NCBI GenBank assembly: GCA_033398695.1
Contig: CM065802.1
Span: forward strand, 138,060,096-138,124,095
Reading direction: 5' to 3'
Length of the DNA: 64,000 nt
Source: Orobanche coerulescens
Taxonomy: Eukaryota > Streptophyta > Magnoliopsida > Lamiales > Orobanchaceae
Within the stretch, counting starts at the first letter, position 1. The number at the start of each line of letters is the position of its first letter. Positions 49,055 through 62,073 of this stretch are shown piece by piece. The notes beneath the pieces are model-generated. The model searched no databases and was not told where the DNA came from. It worked only from the letters and a program-made list of their open reading frames with translations. A program made the translations under genes and the position numbers.

Positions 49055-51969
49055 TGTAATACCCTCGCCTTTAATATTGTATTTCATGATTTAAGTTAAG
49101 TGTTTTCGCACCATATCTGTGATGTTGTAGCAAGTATCGACGAATTATGTTAAGTTGGATTCATGGTCATTCATACTATATTAGTTGTTGGGTGATATTG
49201 GGAGAATTCCATTTATGCTTGTTATAGTACTTAACGTACGTTAACCTGTCTTCATAACGTACGCTATGTATGTCGCCTTACGTACGTAACATCAATACGT
49301 TAACGTACGTAATGCGGAAGATCCTCCAGCAGTCCGCCTTTCGGCGGGTGGGGCCGAGCGGGGGTAGGTGGTCGGGAGTCAATCGCGGCAGCCAAGTCAA
49401 CGGCTATTACATACGTAATAGCTACATAGTTACGTACGTAACGAATTGCGTGTTTTGAGGCAGTAAGATCTGATGAAATTGGTTACGTACGTAATGATCA
49501 TAAGATTACGTACGTAAGGGCTATAACGTACGTTAACCACGTTCGTTAACGTACGTAATGCCGAGTTCAGATTATAAAAGTATGACTTGCCATTCACTTC
49601 CTACTCGACCCTTTTCAACCTCCCAACTGAGGAACGATTCCTTTCCCTTCCAACTTCGTTTCTAAGCCTTTCTAACTTGTGTTGGAGCTTCAGCACTTGA
49701 TTGGTGACTTGGAGAGTTAGAGATTGAAGTGTATCCCTTGAAGTGTTGGTGTTGTTCTTCATTTTAAGGTTGGTCTTTCTTTAACTCATATCAATTCCAT
49801 GCTTATGATGATGTTAGTAGATAAATACTTCACATAATGTTAGTTTAAACTAGTGCAAACATGATAAGTTAATTGAATCATGCTCAAACTAAGTGAAGAT
49901 TAACATTGAATGTATTAGTGTTACTTCTTGATGTAAATAACTTCATAATGTGATTGTGTTGGTAATGATATACATAAAACCTGATGTATAACATGATAAT
50001 CGGAAGTTGATTGTAGTCTCAACACTAGGAACATGTTAGGGATGATATCCTTAATGATTAAAAGTGAGAAATGTTAAATTTGTCTTGAACATTCTATTGA
50101 TTCTTGAAGGTAGTATGGAACCATGATTTTTGGCCTCTAAAACCTTTGTAATAAAATTGTTGGAAAGATTATGTTAACCCTTTGAAGATGATCTTCGCTA
50201 GATGGGATGAAGTTACTTCAAAAATTTCAAGTATCCAATGATATAACTAGGCTTTTAATAAATTCTTCAAAGTAAAACAATGGATGTTGATAGAAGGAAG
50301 TTGTAATCTTCATATGTTCAAATTAATCGATTTCGTTAAAGAGTGGTAATCACTACATTAATAGGTTGATAATGTTCTTAAGAGGATTGTATTGAATATG
50401 ATGATACAAATGCGGTAGATGAGTAGCCGAATTCCATTTCATTAATCCGTGCGTGATAAGAGACGTAAATTAAGATGATATTCTTAGTTCACTAAAAACT
50501 TAAACTTATGTTTCATATAGTAATCAAGTTTTGAATGTAATCGTTGGTAAAATAATGAAAGAACGTAATTAAACACAAACTTATATCGTAATTGGAAGTG
50601 TCGATGATTTGAAAAGATATTTTCACGATATTACATTGATAATAAACTAGACATCAAGTATTTGACATTAAGGTTAGAATATGTGAATGAACATGATAAA
50701 CATACGATGATTTGTAATAAGAACATTAAAATGATCAATAGAATGATTGATTTATTCAAGTAAATTTATTAATATTATTTATGTAATAATACCATTATCG
50801 TACGAATGTGTTGTTGAATGAATTACATTTCATTCAAGGTTGCTTGTTCACGTGAGTATTGTTAGACGAGGATACCGTTCGTTTGACCATTCAAAGAAGG
50901 ATTATTCATCTACGGAATTGAGGCAAGTTATCTTGCTTGGTTATAATGATGGTTGAATTCTTGTGATTATTATGTGTTTCGTGTGTATGAAATGTTCTGA
51001 TAATCTATGATTCATGATATGGTGATACCCTTGATCGTAATGTCATGGTGTTGGGGATGATATACCCGAAATTACCGTCCTTGTTACCGTTAGTCCTTTT
51101 GAGCTTTGTTGACACTTCGGTGAGTTGCTCGATTCCTTGGTAAAAGTGTAATTCGTTGAGTTTCGTAGTCATGTCGTATCGTGATATCTCTGGAGTCATA
51201 TCTGCGCGCCGATTGGTTATGTGTAGGATTTTTAGCCGGGCACTTGATGATCATGCGTGGAGGTTTTCCGCATTTAGATCGTGCACACGAGACGTAGTTC
51301 GTGAGGCTAATTAGGTACATCGTCCCACGTATATTCTGGATTCCGTATACGAGGTGGACATGTACACTGACACATTTCCGGATTGGGCGTACTGTGACGT
51401 CCGTCTTGAGCCATAGTATATGGTCGTTCGTATATTTGGTTATGTTCGACAGTTGGGACTGATTGTTTATACGCCTTCGGGGTATATTCAGTAGTCGGTG
51501 GTTTTCTTTGAGATCAATATATATATATGAATTGTATAATGTCATGAGAATCATTATTATGTATAGCTGACCCTGTGGTTTGGGGCGAAATACTTGTATT
51601 TCAGGGCGAGGAAAGGGCAAGGCACAGGAGGAGCATAACGGCGACGGAGGATTCTGAAGTATGCTATTTCGGGGGGCCCGAGTCTTTTGGTTGTTCGGTT
51701 ATGTTTTATTGTGACTTTCATTTTATTTTGTGTTGGATGAATGTACTAAAATTTGTTAGGTACTGTCCATCGTCATATGGTCTGTACCGAATTTGGATCT
51801 TGTGTATGTTTGTTCGTATTTAAAGACATGAATAACTCATACTCCACACCGGGGTTTTGATAAATATTGTGGTACGGTTCCACGTTGTCAGATTTTAAAT
51901 GTATATTGTGATATCGCCTGGTGGGTCCTTAGGTCCACGGCACCGTAATAGCTTGTTTTGGGTCATTAC
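49055..51969 (+). repeat. 5' LTR of the full-length chromovirus
   Basis: 2915 bp starting TGTAATACCC. Its end, CATTACG, departs from the TGTTACA of the 3' LTR, so the last base pair is not the canonical CA. The TATA box tataaaag is at 49573-49580. Confidence 0.9.
49231..49559 (+). promoter_or_regulatory. Palindrome array upstream of the chromovirus TATA box
   Basis: At least ten ACGTACGT-centred words occur, including ttaacgtacgttaa (49231), ttacgtacgtaa (49278, 49430, 49483, 49506), gttaacgtacgtaat (49299) and taacgtacgttaa (49523). A last one ends at 49559, 13 bases before the TATA box. The same array is in the 3' LTR at about 57263-57591 (TATA 57605-57612), where a few words have lost the perfect palindrome. 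Confidence 0.82.
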
Positions 51970-51975
51970 GAGAAG

Positions 51976-51986
51976 ATGGTATCAGA
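51976..51986 (+). other. Primer-binding site of the chromovirus
   Basis: TGGTATCAGAG matches the Met-tRNA site over 11 bases, six bases after the LTR end. The leader to the gag ATG (51987-52385) contains no other feature I can name. Confidence 0.85.
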
Positions 51987-52385
51987 GAGTGTGTTTTTAT
52001 TTTGAGTCATTGTAGAATCGAAATAGCATCAAGAAACCTTCGTGCCACGTGTAAGCTGTGCAAGCGCCTGACCCGTCGAATACGGTATGTTCTCATGAAC
52101 CATAATTTGATTACTGGCATGATATTGACGATGTATTGGTCTCCTTACTTATCTTGGCATCTTGCTACCATGAGGCAAAATTCATCTGTTTGAGGTGAAC
52201 CTAAATTAATTATGTGATTGGAATTGTTTCGACTTAATGTTGATATGATATTGAGTGTGTAACACTTGTAGTGCCAGTGATTCTTTACAAACTGCTTTGT
52301 TGGATAGGAAATTCCCTGTTGCTATTAACTTAGCATGAATTATGATTGATAAATCGAACTGTACTTGTGACTTGATTCTTTAAGT

Positions 52386-53632
52386 ATGGAAAGGAACCCG
52401 AGAGGCCGTGGCAGAGGGGGACGAGGCCTCGGAAGAGGCCGAATTCCGATACCACGAGCTAACAGACGCGCAAATGTGGAACAGAGTTCCGCAGGCAGTG
52501 ATTCGCCTTCTAGGGACCAATCACACCACACCGGAGAGAATGCACGTGTCGATCCTTACACCGTGATGCAGGGCATGGTGGCCTAGATGACCCAAATGGG
52601 TCAGCTGATGGAAGCTATGCAGAGGAATACTACTGGTCAACAGCAGGGGCAACAGCCTCCGCCTCTGGTGCCTGGCGGGATCGTGAGCCGGATTATTAGC
52701 GACATATCACGTCAGCGACCTCCGACTTTGAAGGCTCATCTAAGCCTGCTGACATTGTACACTGGATAGAGCATTTCGAGAAACTGTTCGAGATGGTGGA
52801 GTGCCCAGAGGAAAATCGAGTTGCTGTGGCAGCCTACTACCTTAGTAAGAGTGCCCATACTTGGTGGCTTTCTGTGAGGCCTGCCGAAGGCGCGAGTACT
52901 TGGGAGGAATTCAAGAATCTTATGCTAGATCGTTACTATCCTGCACCCCTCCGTGAAGCCAAACTGCCCGAATTGCTAAACCCCGACCCATCGGAAGACG
53001 AGGATGTGTTAGCGATTGCCGAAAAATTCCAAGCACTTCTCCCTTTTGCTACGTCAGTTGTCCGTTCGGAAGCTGATAAGATCAAATATTTCCTCAAGAG
53101 GCTTAAACCCCGAATGAGGATGCAATTACTCAATCACCACTGTATGACCTTACCGGAGTTTATTGAGAAGGCTTTGGAGTATGAACTTACTGCGAAGGAG
53201 ATTTCTAAGAAGCAGCCTTAGTTTTCCAACAAGAGATCCAGGAACCAAACCCAAGGAGACAGTAACTGGGGGGTATTCAAGAAACCCCAGCCTGTACCAA
53301 ATCCTTCTGAGCGGCCACCTATGGCACCGAAACTGGCAGGAACGCACTCTCGGACAATCAGCTCACCTGTCGTGTGTTATAACTGTTGGGACCAGGGGCA
53401 TATCAGCTCCAAGTGTCCGAAGCCGGCCGTTGCCTGTCACACTTGCGGGAAGAACGGTCATCGTGCTCGCTATTGCCAGGGTGGACTCGGGCTTGCTCCA
53501 GTACAGTCTTCTGTTCAGGAGCGTGCTCCTCCATCCGCTTCTTACCAGACTACCAGGGCGAACAAAGGGATGGGCCGAGGAAATCAAGTTGGTACACCTG
53601 CTTCCGGGGTTGCAAAACCCAGAGTCTACGAG
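52386..53632 (+). pseudogene. Gag of the chromovirus, with stops and a frameshift
   Basis: Starts at ATG 52386 (MERNPRGRGRGGRG, Arg/Gly-rich). A TAG at 52584-52586 interrupts it, and a frameshift lies between about 52725 and 52770. The retrotransposon gag domain follows (HWIEHFEKLFEMVE, then ENRVAVAAYYLSKSAHTWW, WEEFKNLMLDRYYP, FLKRLKPRMRMQL). A second TAG is at 53219-53221. Two CCHC knuckles, [14 protein letters not shown] and [14 protein letters not shown] (about 53376-53475), end the nucleocapsid. Gag would form the particle that holds element RNA. It continues without a gap into protease. Confidence 0.88.
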
Positions 53633-56600
53633 ATGAAGAAAGCCGAAGATCCCGAAGCCAGCATGATTGCAGGTACTCTCGAGATCCACTCTCAGCCCGT
53701 TTGTGTTCTTTTTGATACTGGTGCTTCACACTCCTTTTTGTCTAGTTCTTGTTTGAGTCGTTTGCATTTGAATCATGTTACCGATTGTGAACCTTATGTA
53801 ATTGGTCTACCCGATGGTAGAAGAATTATTGGGAGTCATGAAGTACAGAACTGTCCGATTAGCATGAACAACCGTGAGTGGTTGTCCAACTTGATTGTGG
53901 TTGATTTACCTAAAGATGATGTAATCTTGGGTATCGACTGGATGGATCGTCACGATGCCGTGCTTAGCGTCCGTAAGCGAATGGTGACCGTCACATCGGA
54001 TGATGGCGTCGAGTGTATTTTTCGGGGTGATAATCCCAATCATTCTGGGAGAGTCATCAGCGCTATGAAGGCTATGAGATTACTGAACCAGGGATGCATT
54101 GGTTATTGGTGTTACATGACCAAGACAACTGACCGGCCAGTCAAATTGATTGATATTCTAGTAGTTCGAGATTATCCAGATGTATTTCCAGACGAGCTTC
54201 CAGGAATACCCCCACAGCGAGAGGTAGAATTCACCATTGAGTTGGAGCCAGGGACGTCCCCGCTTTCGAAAGCACCATATCGTATGGCCCCGACTGAGAT
54301 GCAGGAGTTGAAAAGACAACTCGAAGAATTAACTGAGAAAGGATATGTTCGACCCAGTGCATCCCCTTGGGGAGCGCCGGTGTTATTCGTACGGAAGAAG
54401 GACGGATCGCTGCGTTTGTGTATTGATTACCGGGAGCTGAACAAAGTAACAATTAAGAACAAATATCCTTTACCTCGCATCGATGATCTATTGGATCAGC
54501 TCCAGGGAGCCGCTGTATTTTCCAAGATCGACTTGAGGTCCGGGTACCACCAATTGCGGATTCGAGAGTCGGCGTCCGAAGATGACTTTTTGCACTCGCT
54601 ATGGGCATTATGAGTTCGTTGTCATGCCATTCAGACTGACTAATGCACCTGCAGTGTTCATGGAATTGATGAATCGGGTTTTTATAAATTATCTGGATCG
54701 TTTTGTAGTCATTTTTATTGACGACATCTTGGTCTACTCTCGTGATCATGAGGAGCATGAGTGTCACCTCCGCCAGGTTCTCGATGCATTAAGGCGAGAA
54801 CAACTCTATGGAAAATTTTCTAAGTGTGAATTCTGGATGTCTGAAGTTATTTTTCTGGGACATGTGATATCAGCAGAGGGAGTAAGAGTAGACCCACAGA
54901 AGACGGAAGCTATCCGAGACTGGCTACCCCCGAAGAACATGAAGGAAGTTCGTAGTTTTCTGGGTCTAGCAGGCTATTATAGACGATTCGTGGAAGGATT
55001 TTCCAAAATTGCTCAACCGATGACTAATCTGTTGAGAAAAGATAAGAAGTACTTGTGGTCGGAAGCATGTCAGCAAAGTTTTGATGAACTCAAAGGTCGA
55101 TTAATTTCAGCACCTGTTTTGGTACTACCTAGAGGAACGGAAGGATTCGTGGTATATAGCGATGCATCGAGGCAGGGCCTTGGCTGTGTATTAATGCAGG
55201 ACGGGAAAGTGATCGCCTATGCGTCCAGACAGTTGCGTCCTTACGAGGTCAACTACCCGACTCCTGACTTGGAGTTAGCAGCCGTAGTGTTTGCTTTAAA
55301 AATCTGGCGCCACTATCTGTATGGAGTTGCCTGCCGGATTTTTACGGACCACAAGAGCCTGAAGTATATTTTTACCCAAAAGGAGTTGAATATGAGACAA
55401 AGGAGGTGGTTAGAGCTAATCAAAGACTATGATATCGAGATCTTTTATCATCCAGGCAAGGCAAACGTGGTTGCCGATTCCTTGAGCCGCAAGACGGTGC
55501 AGGAACAGATACTAGCTCGTTTGACCGCCCAGAGGGAGTTGCAATTAGAGTTCATGAGACCAGAGATTGAGGTCTGGTTACAACGCATTCAGGGACAACT
55601 GTGCACGCTTGAGATTTCACCATCCCTTGATGAGACGATCAGGACGAAACAGATGACGGACCCATTCTTATCCAGAGTTCGAGGAGAAATCGATCAAGGG
55701 AAGGCCCCTGGGTTTGTAGTTCACGAGGATGGACTGATACGCTTCAAAAATCGAGTATGTGTACCAGCAAATGAAGAGTTGAGGAATACTATTCTGAGGG
55801 AGGCTCATGCTACCCCGTATTCCATACACCCGGGATTGAACAAAATGTATAAGGATTTGAAGCCGTATTATTGGTGGGGTAACATGAAACGGGAGGTTGC
55901 CGAATTCGTTTCGAAATGTTTGACCTGTCAGCAGGTCAAGATTGAGCATCAACGACCAGCGGGCATGATGAAACCGCTTCCGATTCCCGAGTGGAAGTGG
56001 GAAGACATATCGATGGATTTTATTACTAGCTTGCCGACGAGCCGTCAAGGCATGAATACGATTTGGGTGGTTGTGGATCGATTGACTAAATCAGCCCACT
56101 TCTTGGAGATCAAGGATACTTGGGGCCCTGAGAGATTGGCCCAATTATTCATCAAAGAGATTGTGAGACTGCATGGCACCCCTAAGAGTATTGTATCAGA
56201 TCGGGACGGACGGTTCGTGTCGCACTTCTGGAAGGCGGTTCATCGTGCTATGGGTACAGTTGAACTTCAAGACGGCTTTTCATCCTCGATCGACGGTCAC
56301 CGAGAGGACAATTCAAACTCTAGAGGATATGTTGAGGGCATATGCTCTCGATTGGAAGCCTGACTGGGAAGCCCAACTGCCGTTGGTAGAATTCACATAT
56401 AATAACAGCTGGCACGCCTCGATCATGATGGCACCTTATGAGGCATTGTATGGTCGTCATTGTAGGTCCCCTTTGTGCTGGGACGAATTGTCTGAATCTA
56501 TTGGTACGGAACCTGATATGTTATTGGCAGCCCGCGAGAAGATTTCCCTGATCAAGAGCCGTCTATTAACGGCCCAAAGCCGCCAGAAATCATATACAGA

Positions 56601-57051
56601 TAATCGTCGACGACCACTCGAGTTTGAAGTTGGTGACCATGTACTAGTCAAAGTATCTCCTACTAGAGGTGTTTTCCGATTCGGGAAGAGAGGCAAATTG
56701 AGCCCAAGGTATATCGGTCCGTTTGAGATCCTGGAACGAGTAGGCGACCTAGCCTATCATTTAACATTACCACCATATTTGAGCCGGATTCACAACGTAT
56801 TCCATGTATCTCAGTTAAGGAAGTATGTTGCTGATCCAAGTCACATTATTCAATTCGACGAGGTCGAAATAGCCGACGACCATTCGTATGAAGAACGGCC
56901 TGTGCAGATACTCGAGAGAAGAATTAAACAGCTGAGGAGCAAGACGATTCCCTTATTAAAAATTCAGTGGTCGAGACATGGAGTCGAGGAAGCTACGTGG
57001 GAGACTGAAGATAGCATGCGAGAGAAATACCCCGAACTGTTTACCCCTTAG
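53633..57051 (+). pseudogene. Pol of the chromovirus: protease, RT, RNase H, integrase, chromodomain; two frameshifts
   Basis: The protease has [10 protein letters not shown] (GAT of the catalytic Asp at 53714) and ILGIDWM. The reverse transcriptase begins near 54193 ([43 protein letters not shown]), is frameshifted near 54580, and continues with [14 protein letters not shown] and the catalytic FIDDILVYS (Asp pair 54720-54725). RNase H has [15 protein letters not shown] and ends near ADSLSRK (55490). Integrase has the HHCC finger ([20 protein letters not shown]), the core MDFITSLP and SDRDGRF, and a frameshift near 56255. FTYNNSWHASI, the GPY/F-like IGPFEILERVG and FHVSQLRKY follow. The last 50 residues (QILERRIKQLRSKTIPLLK, VEEATWETED) form a chromodomain, thought to steer insertion to marked chromatin. 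It stops at 57051. Catalytic residues are present, but the frame breaks inactivate this copy. Confidence 0.92.
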
Positions 57052-57065
57052 TTTCGGGGACGAAA

Positions 57066-57086
57066 CTCCTTTTAAGGGGGGGAGTA
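57066..57086 (+). other. Polypurine tract of the chromovirus
   Basis: AAGGGGGGGAGTA lies immediately before the 3' LTR start. The preceding TTTCGGGGACGAAACTCC resembles the TTTCGAGGACGAAAC found before the array LTRs. Confidence 0.85.
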
Positions 57087-60003
57087 TGTAATACCCTCGC
57101 CTTTAATATTGTATTTCATGATTTAAGTTAAGTGTTTTCGCACCATATCTGTGATGTTGTAGCAAGTATCGACGAATTATGTTAAGTTGGATTCATGGTC
57201 ATTCATACTATATTAGTTGTTGGGTGATATTGGGAGAATTCCATTTATGCTTGTTATAGTACTTAACGTACGTTAACCTGTCTTCATAACGTGCGCTATG
57301 TATGTCGCCTTACGTACGTAACATCAATACGTTAACGTACGTAATGCGGAAGATCCTCCAGTAGTCCGCCTTTCGGCAGGTGGGGCCGAGCGGGGGTAGG
57401 TGGTCGGGAGTCGATCGCGACAGCCAAGTCAACAGCTATTACGTACGTAATAGCTACATAGTTACGTACGTAACGAATTGCGTGTTTTGAGGCAGTAAGA
57501 TCTGATGAAATTGGTTATGTACGTAATGATCATAAGATTACGTATGTAAGGGCTATAACGTACGTTAACCACGTTCGTTAACGTACGTAATGCCGAGTTC
57601 AGATTATAAAAGTATGACTTGCCATTCACTTCCTACTCGACCCTTTTCAACCTCCCAACTGAGGAACGATTCCTTTCCCTTCCAACTTCGTTTCTAAGCC
57701 TTTCTAACTTGTGTTGGAGCTTGACTTGATTGGTGACTTGGAGAGTTAGAGATTGAAGTGTATCCCTTGAAGTGTTGGTGTTGTTCTTCATTTTAAGGTT
57801 GGTCTTTCTTTAACTCATATCAATTCCATGCTTATGATGATGTTAGTAGATAAATACTTCACATAATGTTAGTTTAAACTAGTGCAAACATGATAAGTTA
57901 ATTGAATCATGCTCAAACTAAGTGAAGATTAACATTGAAGGTATTAGTGTTACTTCTTGATGTAAATAACTTCATAATGTGATTGTGTTGGTAATGATAT
58001 ACATAAAACCTGATGTATAACATGATAATCGGAAGTTGATTATAGTCTCAACACTAGGAACATGTTAGGGATGATATCCTTAATGATTAAAAGTGAGAAA
58101 TGTTAAATTTGTCTTGAACATTCTATTGATTCTTGAAGGTAGTATGGAACCATGATTTTGGCCTCTAAAACCTTTGTAATAAAATTGTTGGAAAGATTAT
58201 GTTAACCCTTTGAAGATGATCTTCGCTAGATGGGATGAAGTTACTTCAAAAATTTCAAGTATCCAATGATATAACTAGGCTTTTAATAAATTCTTCAAAG
58301 TAAAACAATGGATGTTGATAGAAGGAAGTTGTAATCTTCATATGTTCAAATTAATCGATTTCGTTAAAGAGTGGTAATCACTACATTAATAGGTTGATAA
58401 TGTTCTTAAGAGGATTGTATTGAATATGATGATACAAATGCGGTAGATGAGTAGCCGAATTCCATTTCATTAATCCGTGCGTGATAAGAGACGTAAATTA
58501 AGATGATATTCTTAGTTCACTAAAAACTTAAACTTATGTTTCATATAGTAATCAAGTTTTGAATGTAATCGTTGGTAAAATAATGAAAGAACGTAATTAA
58601 ACACAAACTTATATCGTAATTGGAAGTGTCGATGATTTGAAAAGATATTTTCACGATATTACATTGATAATAAACTAGACATCAAGTATTTGACATTAAG
58701 GATAGAATATGTGAATGAACATGATAAACATACGATGATTTGTAATAAGAACATTAAAATGATCAATAGAATGATTGATTTATTTAAGTAAATTTATGAA
58801 TATTATTTATGTAATAATACCATTATCGTACGAATGTGTTGTTGAATGAATTACATTTCATTCAAGGTTGCTTGTTCACGTGAGTATTGTTAGACGAGGA
58901 TACCGTTCGTTTGACCATTCAAAGAAGGATTATTCATCTACGGAATTGAGGCAAGTTATCTTGCTTGGTTATAATGATGGTTGAATTCTTGTGATTATTA
59001 TGCGTTTCGTGTGTATGAAATGTTCTGATAATCTATGATTCATGATATGGTGATACACTTGATCGTAATGTCATGGTGTTGGGGATGATATACCCGAAAT
59101 TACCGTCCTTGTTACCGTTAGTCCTTTTGAGCTTTGTTGACACTTCGGTGAGTTGCTCGATTCCTTGGTAAAAGTGTAATTCGTTGAGTTTCGTTGTCAT
59201 GTCGTATTGTGACATCTCTGGAGTCATATCTGCGCGCCGATTGGTTATGTGTAGAATTTTTAGCCGGGCACTTGATGATCATGCGTGGAGGTTTTCCGCA
59301 TTTAGATCGTGCACACGAGACGTAGTTCATGAGGCTAATTAGGTACATCGTCCCATGTATATTCTGGATTCCGTATACGGGGTGGACATGTGCACGGACA
59401 CATTTCCGGATGGGGCGTACTGTGACGTCCGTCTTGAGCCATAGTATATGGTCGTTCGTATATTTGGTTATGTTCGACAGTTGGGACTGATTGTTTATAC
59501 GCCTTCGGGGTATATTCAGTAGTCGGTGGTTTTCTTTGAGATCAATATATATATGAATTGTATAATGTCATGAGAATCATTATTATGTATAGCTGACCCT
59601 GTGGTTTGGGGCGAAATACTTGTATTTCAGGGCGAGGAAAGGGCAAGGCACAGGAGGAGCACAACAGCGACGGAGGATTCTGAAGTATGCTATTTCGGGG
59701 GCCCCGAGTCTTTTGGTTGTTCGGTTATGTTTTATTGTGACTTTCATTTTATTTTGTGTCGGATGAATGTACTAAAATTTGTTAGGTACTGTCCATCGTC
59801 ATATGGTCTGTACCGAATTTGGATCCTGTGTATGTTTGTTCGTATTTAAAGACATGAATAACTCATACTCCACACCGGGGTTTTGATAAATATTGTGGTA
59901 CGGTGCCACGTTGTCAGATTTTAAATGTATATTGTGATATTGCCTGGTGGGTCCCGGTAGGGGTCCACGGCACTGTAATAGCCACTATTTTTGGGCTGTT
60001 ACA
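57087..60003 (+). repeat. 3' LTR of the full-length chromovirus
   Basis: 2917 bp, TGTAATACCC to GCTGTTACA, followed by target copy tcaag. It is very similar to the 5' LTR throughout; visible differences include the last 60 bases and several C-to-T or G-to-A changes in the palindrome array. Confidence 0.92.
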
Positions 60004-60203
60004 TCAAGTGACTTTCTTAGCGTGCGTTAATCTTTGTCCGTAGCATGCACTAAATCATCAGGTGACTTTTCAGGTCTTGTTTCGAATGTCTTCGACTCCT
60101 TCGTTGTTTAGCTTCGTCTTATTGATTCCTTTGTTGTTTTGGATTGAACGACAATTCATCATCAAAACCAATTTATGATTATATGGAATATAATACTCCA
60201 ACA

Positions 60204-60361
60204 TAAACCAAGGCAACAGTATTTACACAATAATCATTCTAACATATTTTGTTCTCACGTTGTGTCCATTTCGGCCCTGAACCATATCTTAGTTTCATAA
60301 ATGTTCCGTGTAGAAGCGGCCAGTACTTCTCACTTATATAGGTGATCTCCTATGATGAGTA
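60204..60361 (-). mobile_element. 3' non-coding piece of the split copia, between two insertions
   Basis: 158 bp between the gag-only copia and the solo LTR. It ends with gagta (60357-60361), the target duplication of the solo LTR, and continues in sense at 63714. Confidence 0.6.
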
Positions 60362-61142
60362 TGTAACACCCCCAGAATATGACCGGGAATGTCACACGCC
60401 GTAGACCCTTATCGCAAGGATCTACCAGGCTAAACTCCAAAAGACTACTCGATGATTGACCGACCGGGGTCAAAATTAAATAGAAAACAGACCGACAAGG
60501 TCATAAACCAATTCAGAAACTAACGACATTCATATTACAATGACCACAATAAACTTGAACATAGAAAAGAATGACAACTCAATTTAATAAATGATAACTA
60601 CACCCATGCAAGGGTGGATACTCGAACGACAAAGAAATACCGACCAAAATGATACAAAAGAAAAGACTCTGACTCTGGTGTGATTAGCATCGTCGTCTTC
60701 CATCTCCTTCCAAGCCAATCCCGTGATTGCTCCCGAGCTGCCAAAACCTGAGCGCATAACAGGCTACCAACACCCGAAAACTCGGGGGTTAGCAAACTGG
60801 AATTTTGCTAGTGCAAGTACATAATATACAAGATATACGAACAGTAACAACATAAAATTCAACCGCCGTGAAGCCTTGACATAAACCATACATTCCCATA
60901 ATCAACACAGAGTAACACTCGCATACACAAGGTGAAAGATAATCACATAGCCATATTCTCTTTACGAAACATAACATCAATAAAATTTTAACCAAGCCCA
61001 AGGAGTCAGGAAAGTCCCTTTTGGAAAAAGGAAAAAAAAATGTTTTGATAAGGTAGTTTGCAAACGTTATTGTTGACTCGGGCCGTCTGGGGGTTTTTAA
61101 AATCGAAAGGGAATACTTTTGGAAATAATTTCAAAAACTCTC

Positions 61143-61376
61143 GGGTCCTTGACCCAACGTATGGAAAACGATTACACAAAAACCAAGTCAACTTATTTGG
61201 GGTTCTCGACCCAAATTATAGAACACCGTCACAAACGAAATCATTACAACATCTCACAGGGTTCTCAACCCATTCCAAATAACATCATCATGAAATCAAT
61301 CATCTCAACATTCCACAGGGTCCTCGACCCAAAACACAGAATAGCACCACAATACAATCAAAGGTACAAAACTCTC
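61143..61376. repeat. 57-59-bp minisatellite in the solo LTR
   Basis: Units begin gggtccttgaccc, gggttctcgaccc, gggttctcaaccc and gggtcctcgaccc at 61143, 61200, 61259 and 61318. A second, less regular repeat built on accggcgttcac follows at about 61640-61800. Confidence 0.8.
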
Positions 61377-62041
61377 ATTCGACATATCCTGCTCAAGACC
61401 CCCGATTAATTAACCCTCGGAGATTTCGTCAAACCTCCGTGGTTAACTAACCCTGATACCAACGCTTTAAAAACAATTTGAAACAAGCTTTCAAAAACGT
61501 GAATTGCGGTCTGTATCAAGACAAATATTAAAAAGTGAGTTGAAATAATTTGAGATACGAACATCGTTCGGTAACGGGGTCTTAGCTATCACTCGAATAC
61601 CCGTAACCAATAAGCCTGCCAGGCGCCTCCACTGCACACCTGTGCACCGGCGTTCACTCCACTATGTCGGCCGCTCCTTGAACATGTCACTGCGCCGGCG
61701 ATCACTCCCGCAAGATCCGCCCCTTGACACACGCATTATGTAACACCGGCGTTCACCACCCATATGGAGCCGCACATTGCAGCGTACACCAGGCCGGAGT
61801 GCACCGCCCCGCCCTCAGAGGTTCCCGGATATGACGTTTCTCACAACAAGTATCCACATTGTTCAAACATCAAGCACACGGACAAACGTCACAACAATTT
61901 TCAACTCGGTACATCAAGTCACACAATTTCTCCGCCAGTCCATATCCACACAAATAAACAATAACACGCACGTTATCAATCAAACTCAATCAACACCGCA
62001 CATATATCTCTATGTTGCGACTCAACCGAATATATACACAT

Positions 62042-62073
62042 TTATATATATAGATATATATATATATATATAT
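62042..62073. repeat. AT microsatellite in the solo LTR
   Basis: Alternating TA tract; a second one lies at about 62231-62270. Confidence 0.85.

Larger units (their letters stand above)
49055..60003 (+). mobile_element. Full-length Ty3/gypsy chromovirus (del/Tekay-like), coding region broken
   Basis: A 10,949-bp insert flanked by tcaag (49050-49054 and 60004-60008). The order is 5' LTR (49055-51969), Met-type primer site, leader, gag, protease, reverse transcriptase, RNase H, integrase with chromodomain, polypurine tract, 3' LTR (57087-60003). The integrase order after RNase H and the C-terminal chromodomain define a chromovirus. The two LTRs look nearly identical, so the insertion is comparatively recent, yet gag-pol carries at least five breaks. 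Confidence 0.93.
39468..60203 (-). mobile_element. Gag-only copia element, right LTR split by two gypsy insertions
   Basis: The two LTRs are 39468-40766 and 42719 to 60203 minus the inserts. The internal region is 1.95 kb (40767-42718) and holds only gag. The minus-strand order is 5' LTR, Met-type primer site (42705-42716), gag (42658 to about 41133), non-coding DNA, polypurine tract, 3' LTR. The LTR starts TGTTGGAG and ends CAATA (or CCA/TCA, if the canonical CA end is preferred). With the CAATA reading the flanks taagc and taaac agree at four of five bases; with the CA reading no duplication is seen. No protease, integrase or reverse transcriptase is present. Confidence 0.8.
42719..60203 (-). 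repeat. 5' LTR of the gag-only copia, in three pieces
   Basis: The pieces are 42719-43686, 48995-49054 (60 bp between the two inserts, including target copies) and 60004-60203. Removing both inserts gives about 1.2 kb in the same order as the intact LTR. It ends with ATACTCCAACA on the plus strand. Both insertions lie inside the palindrome array. Confidence 0.85.
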
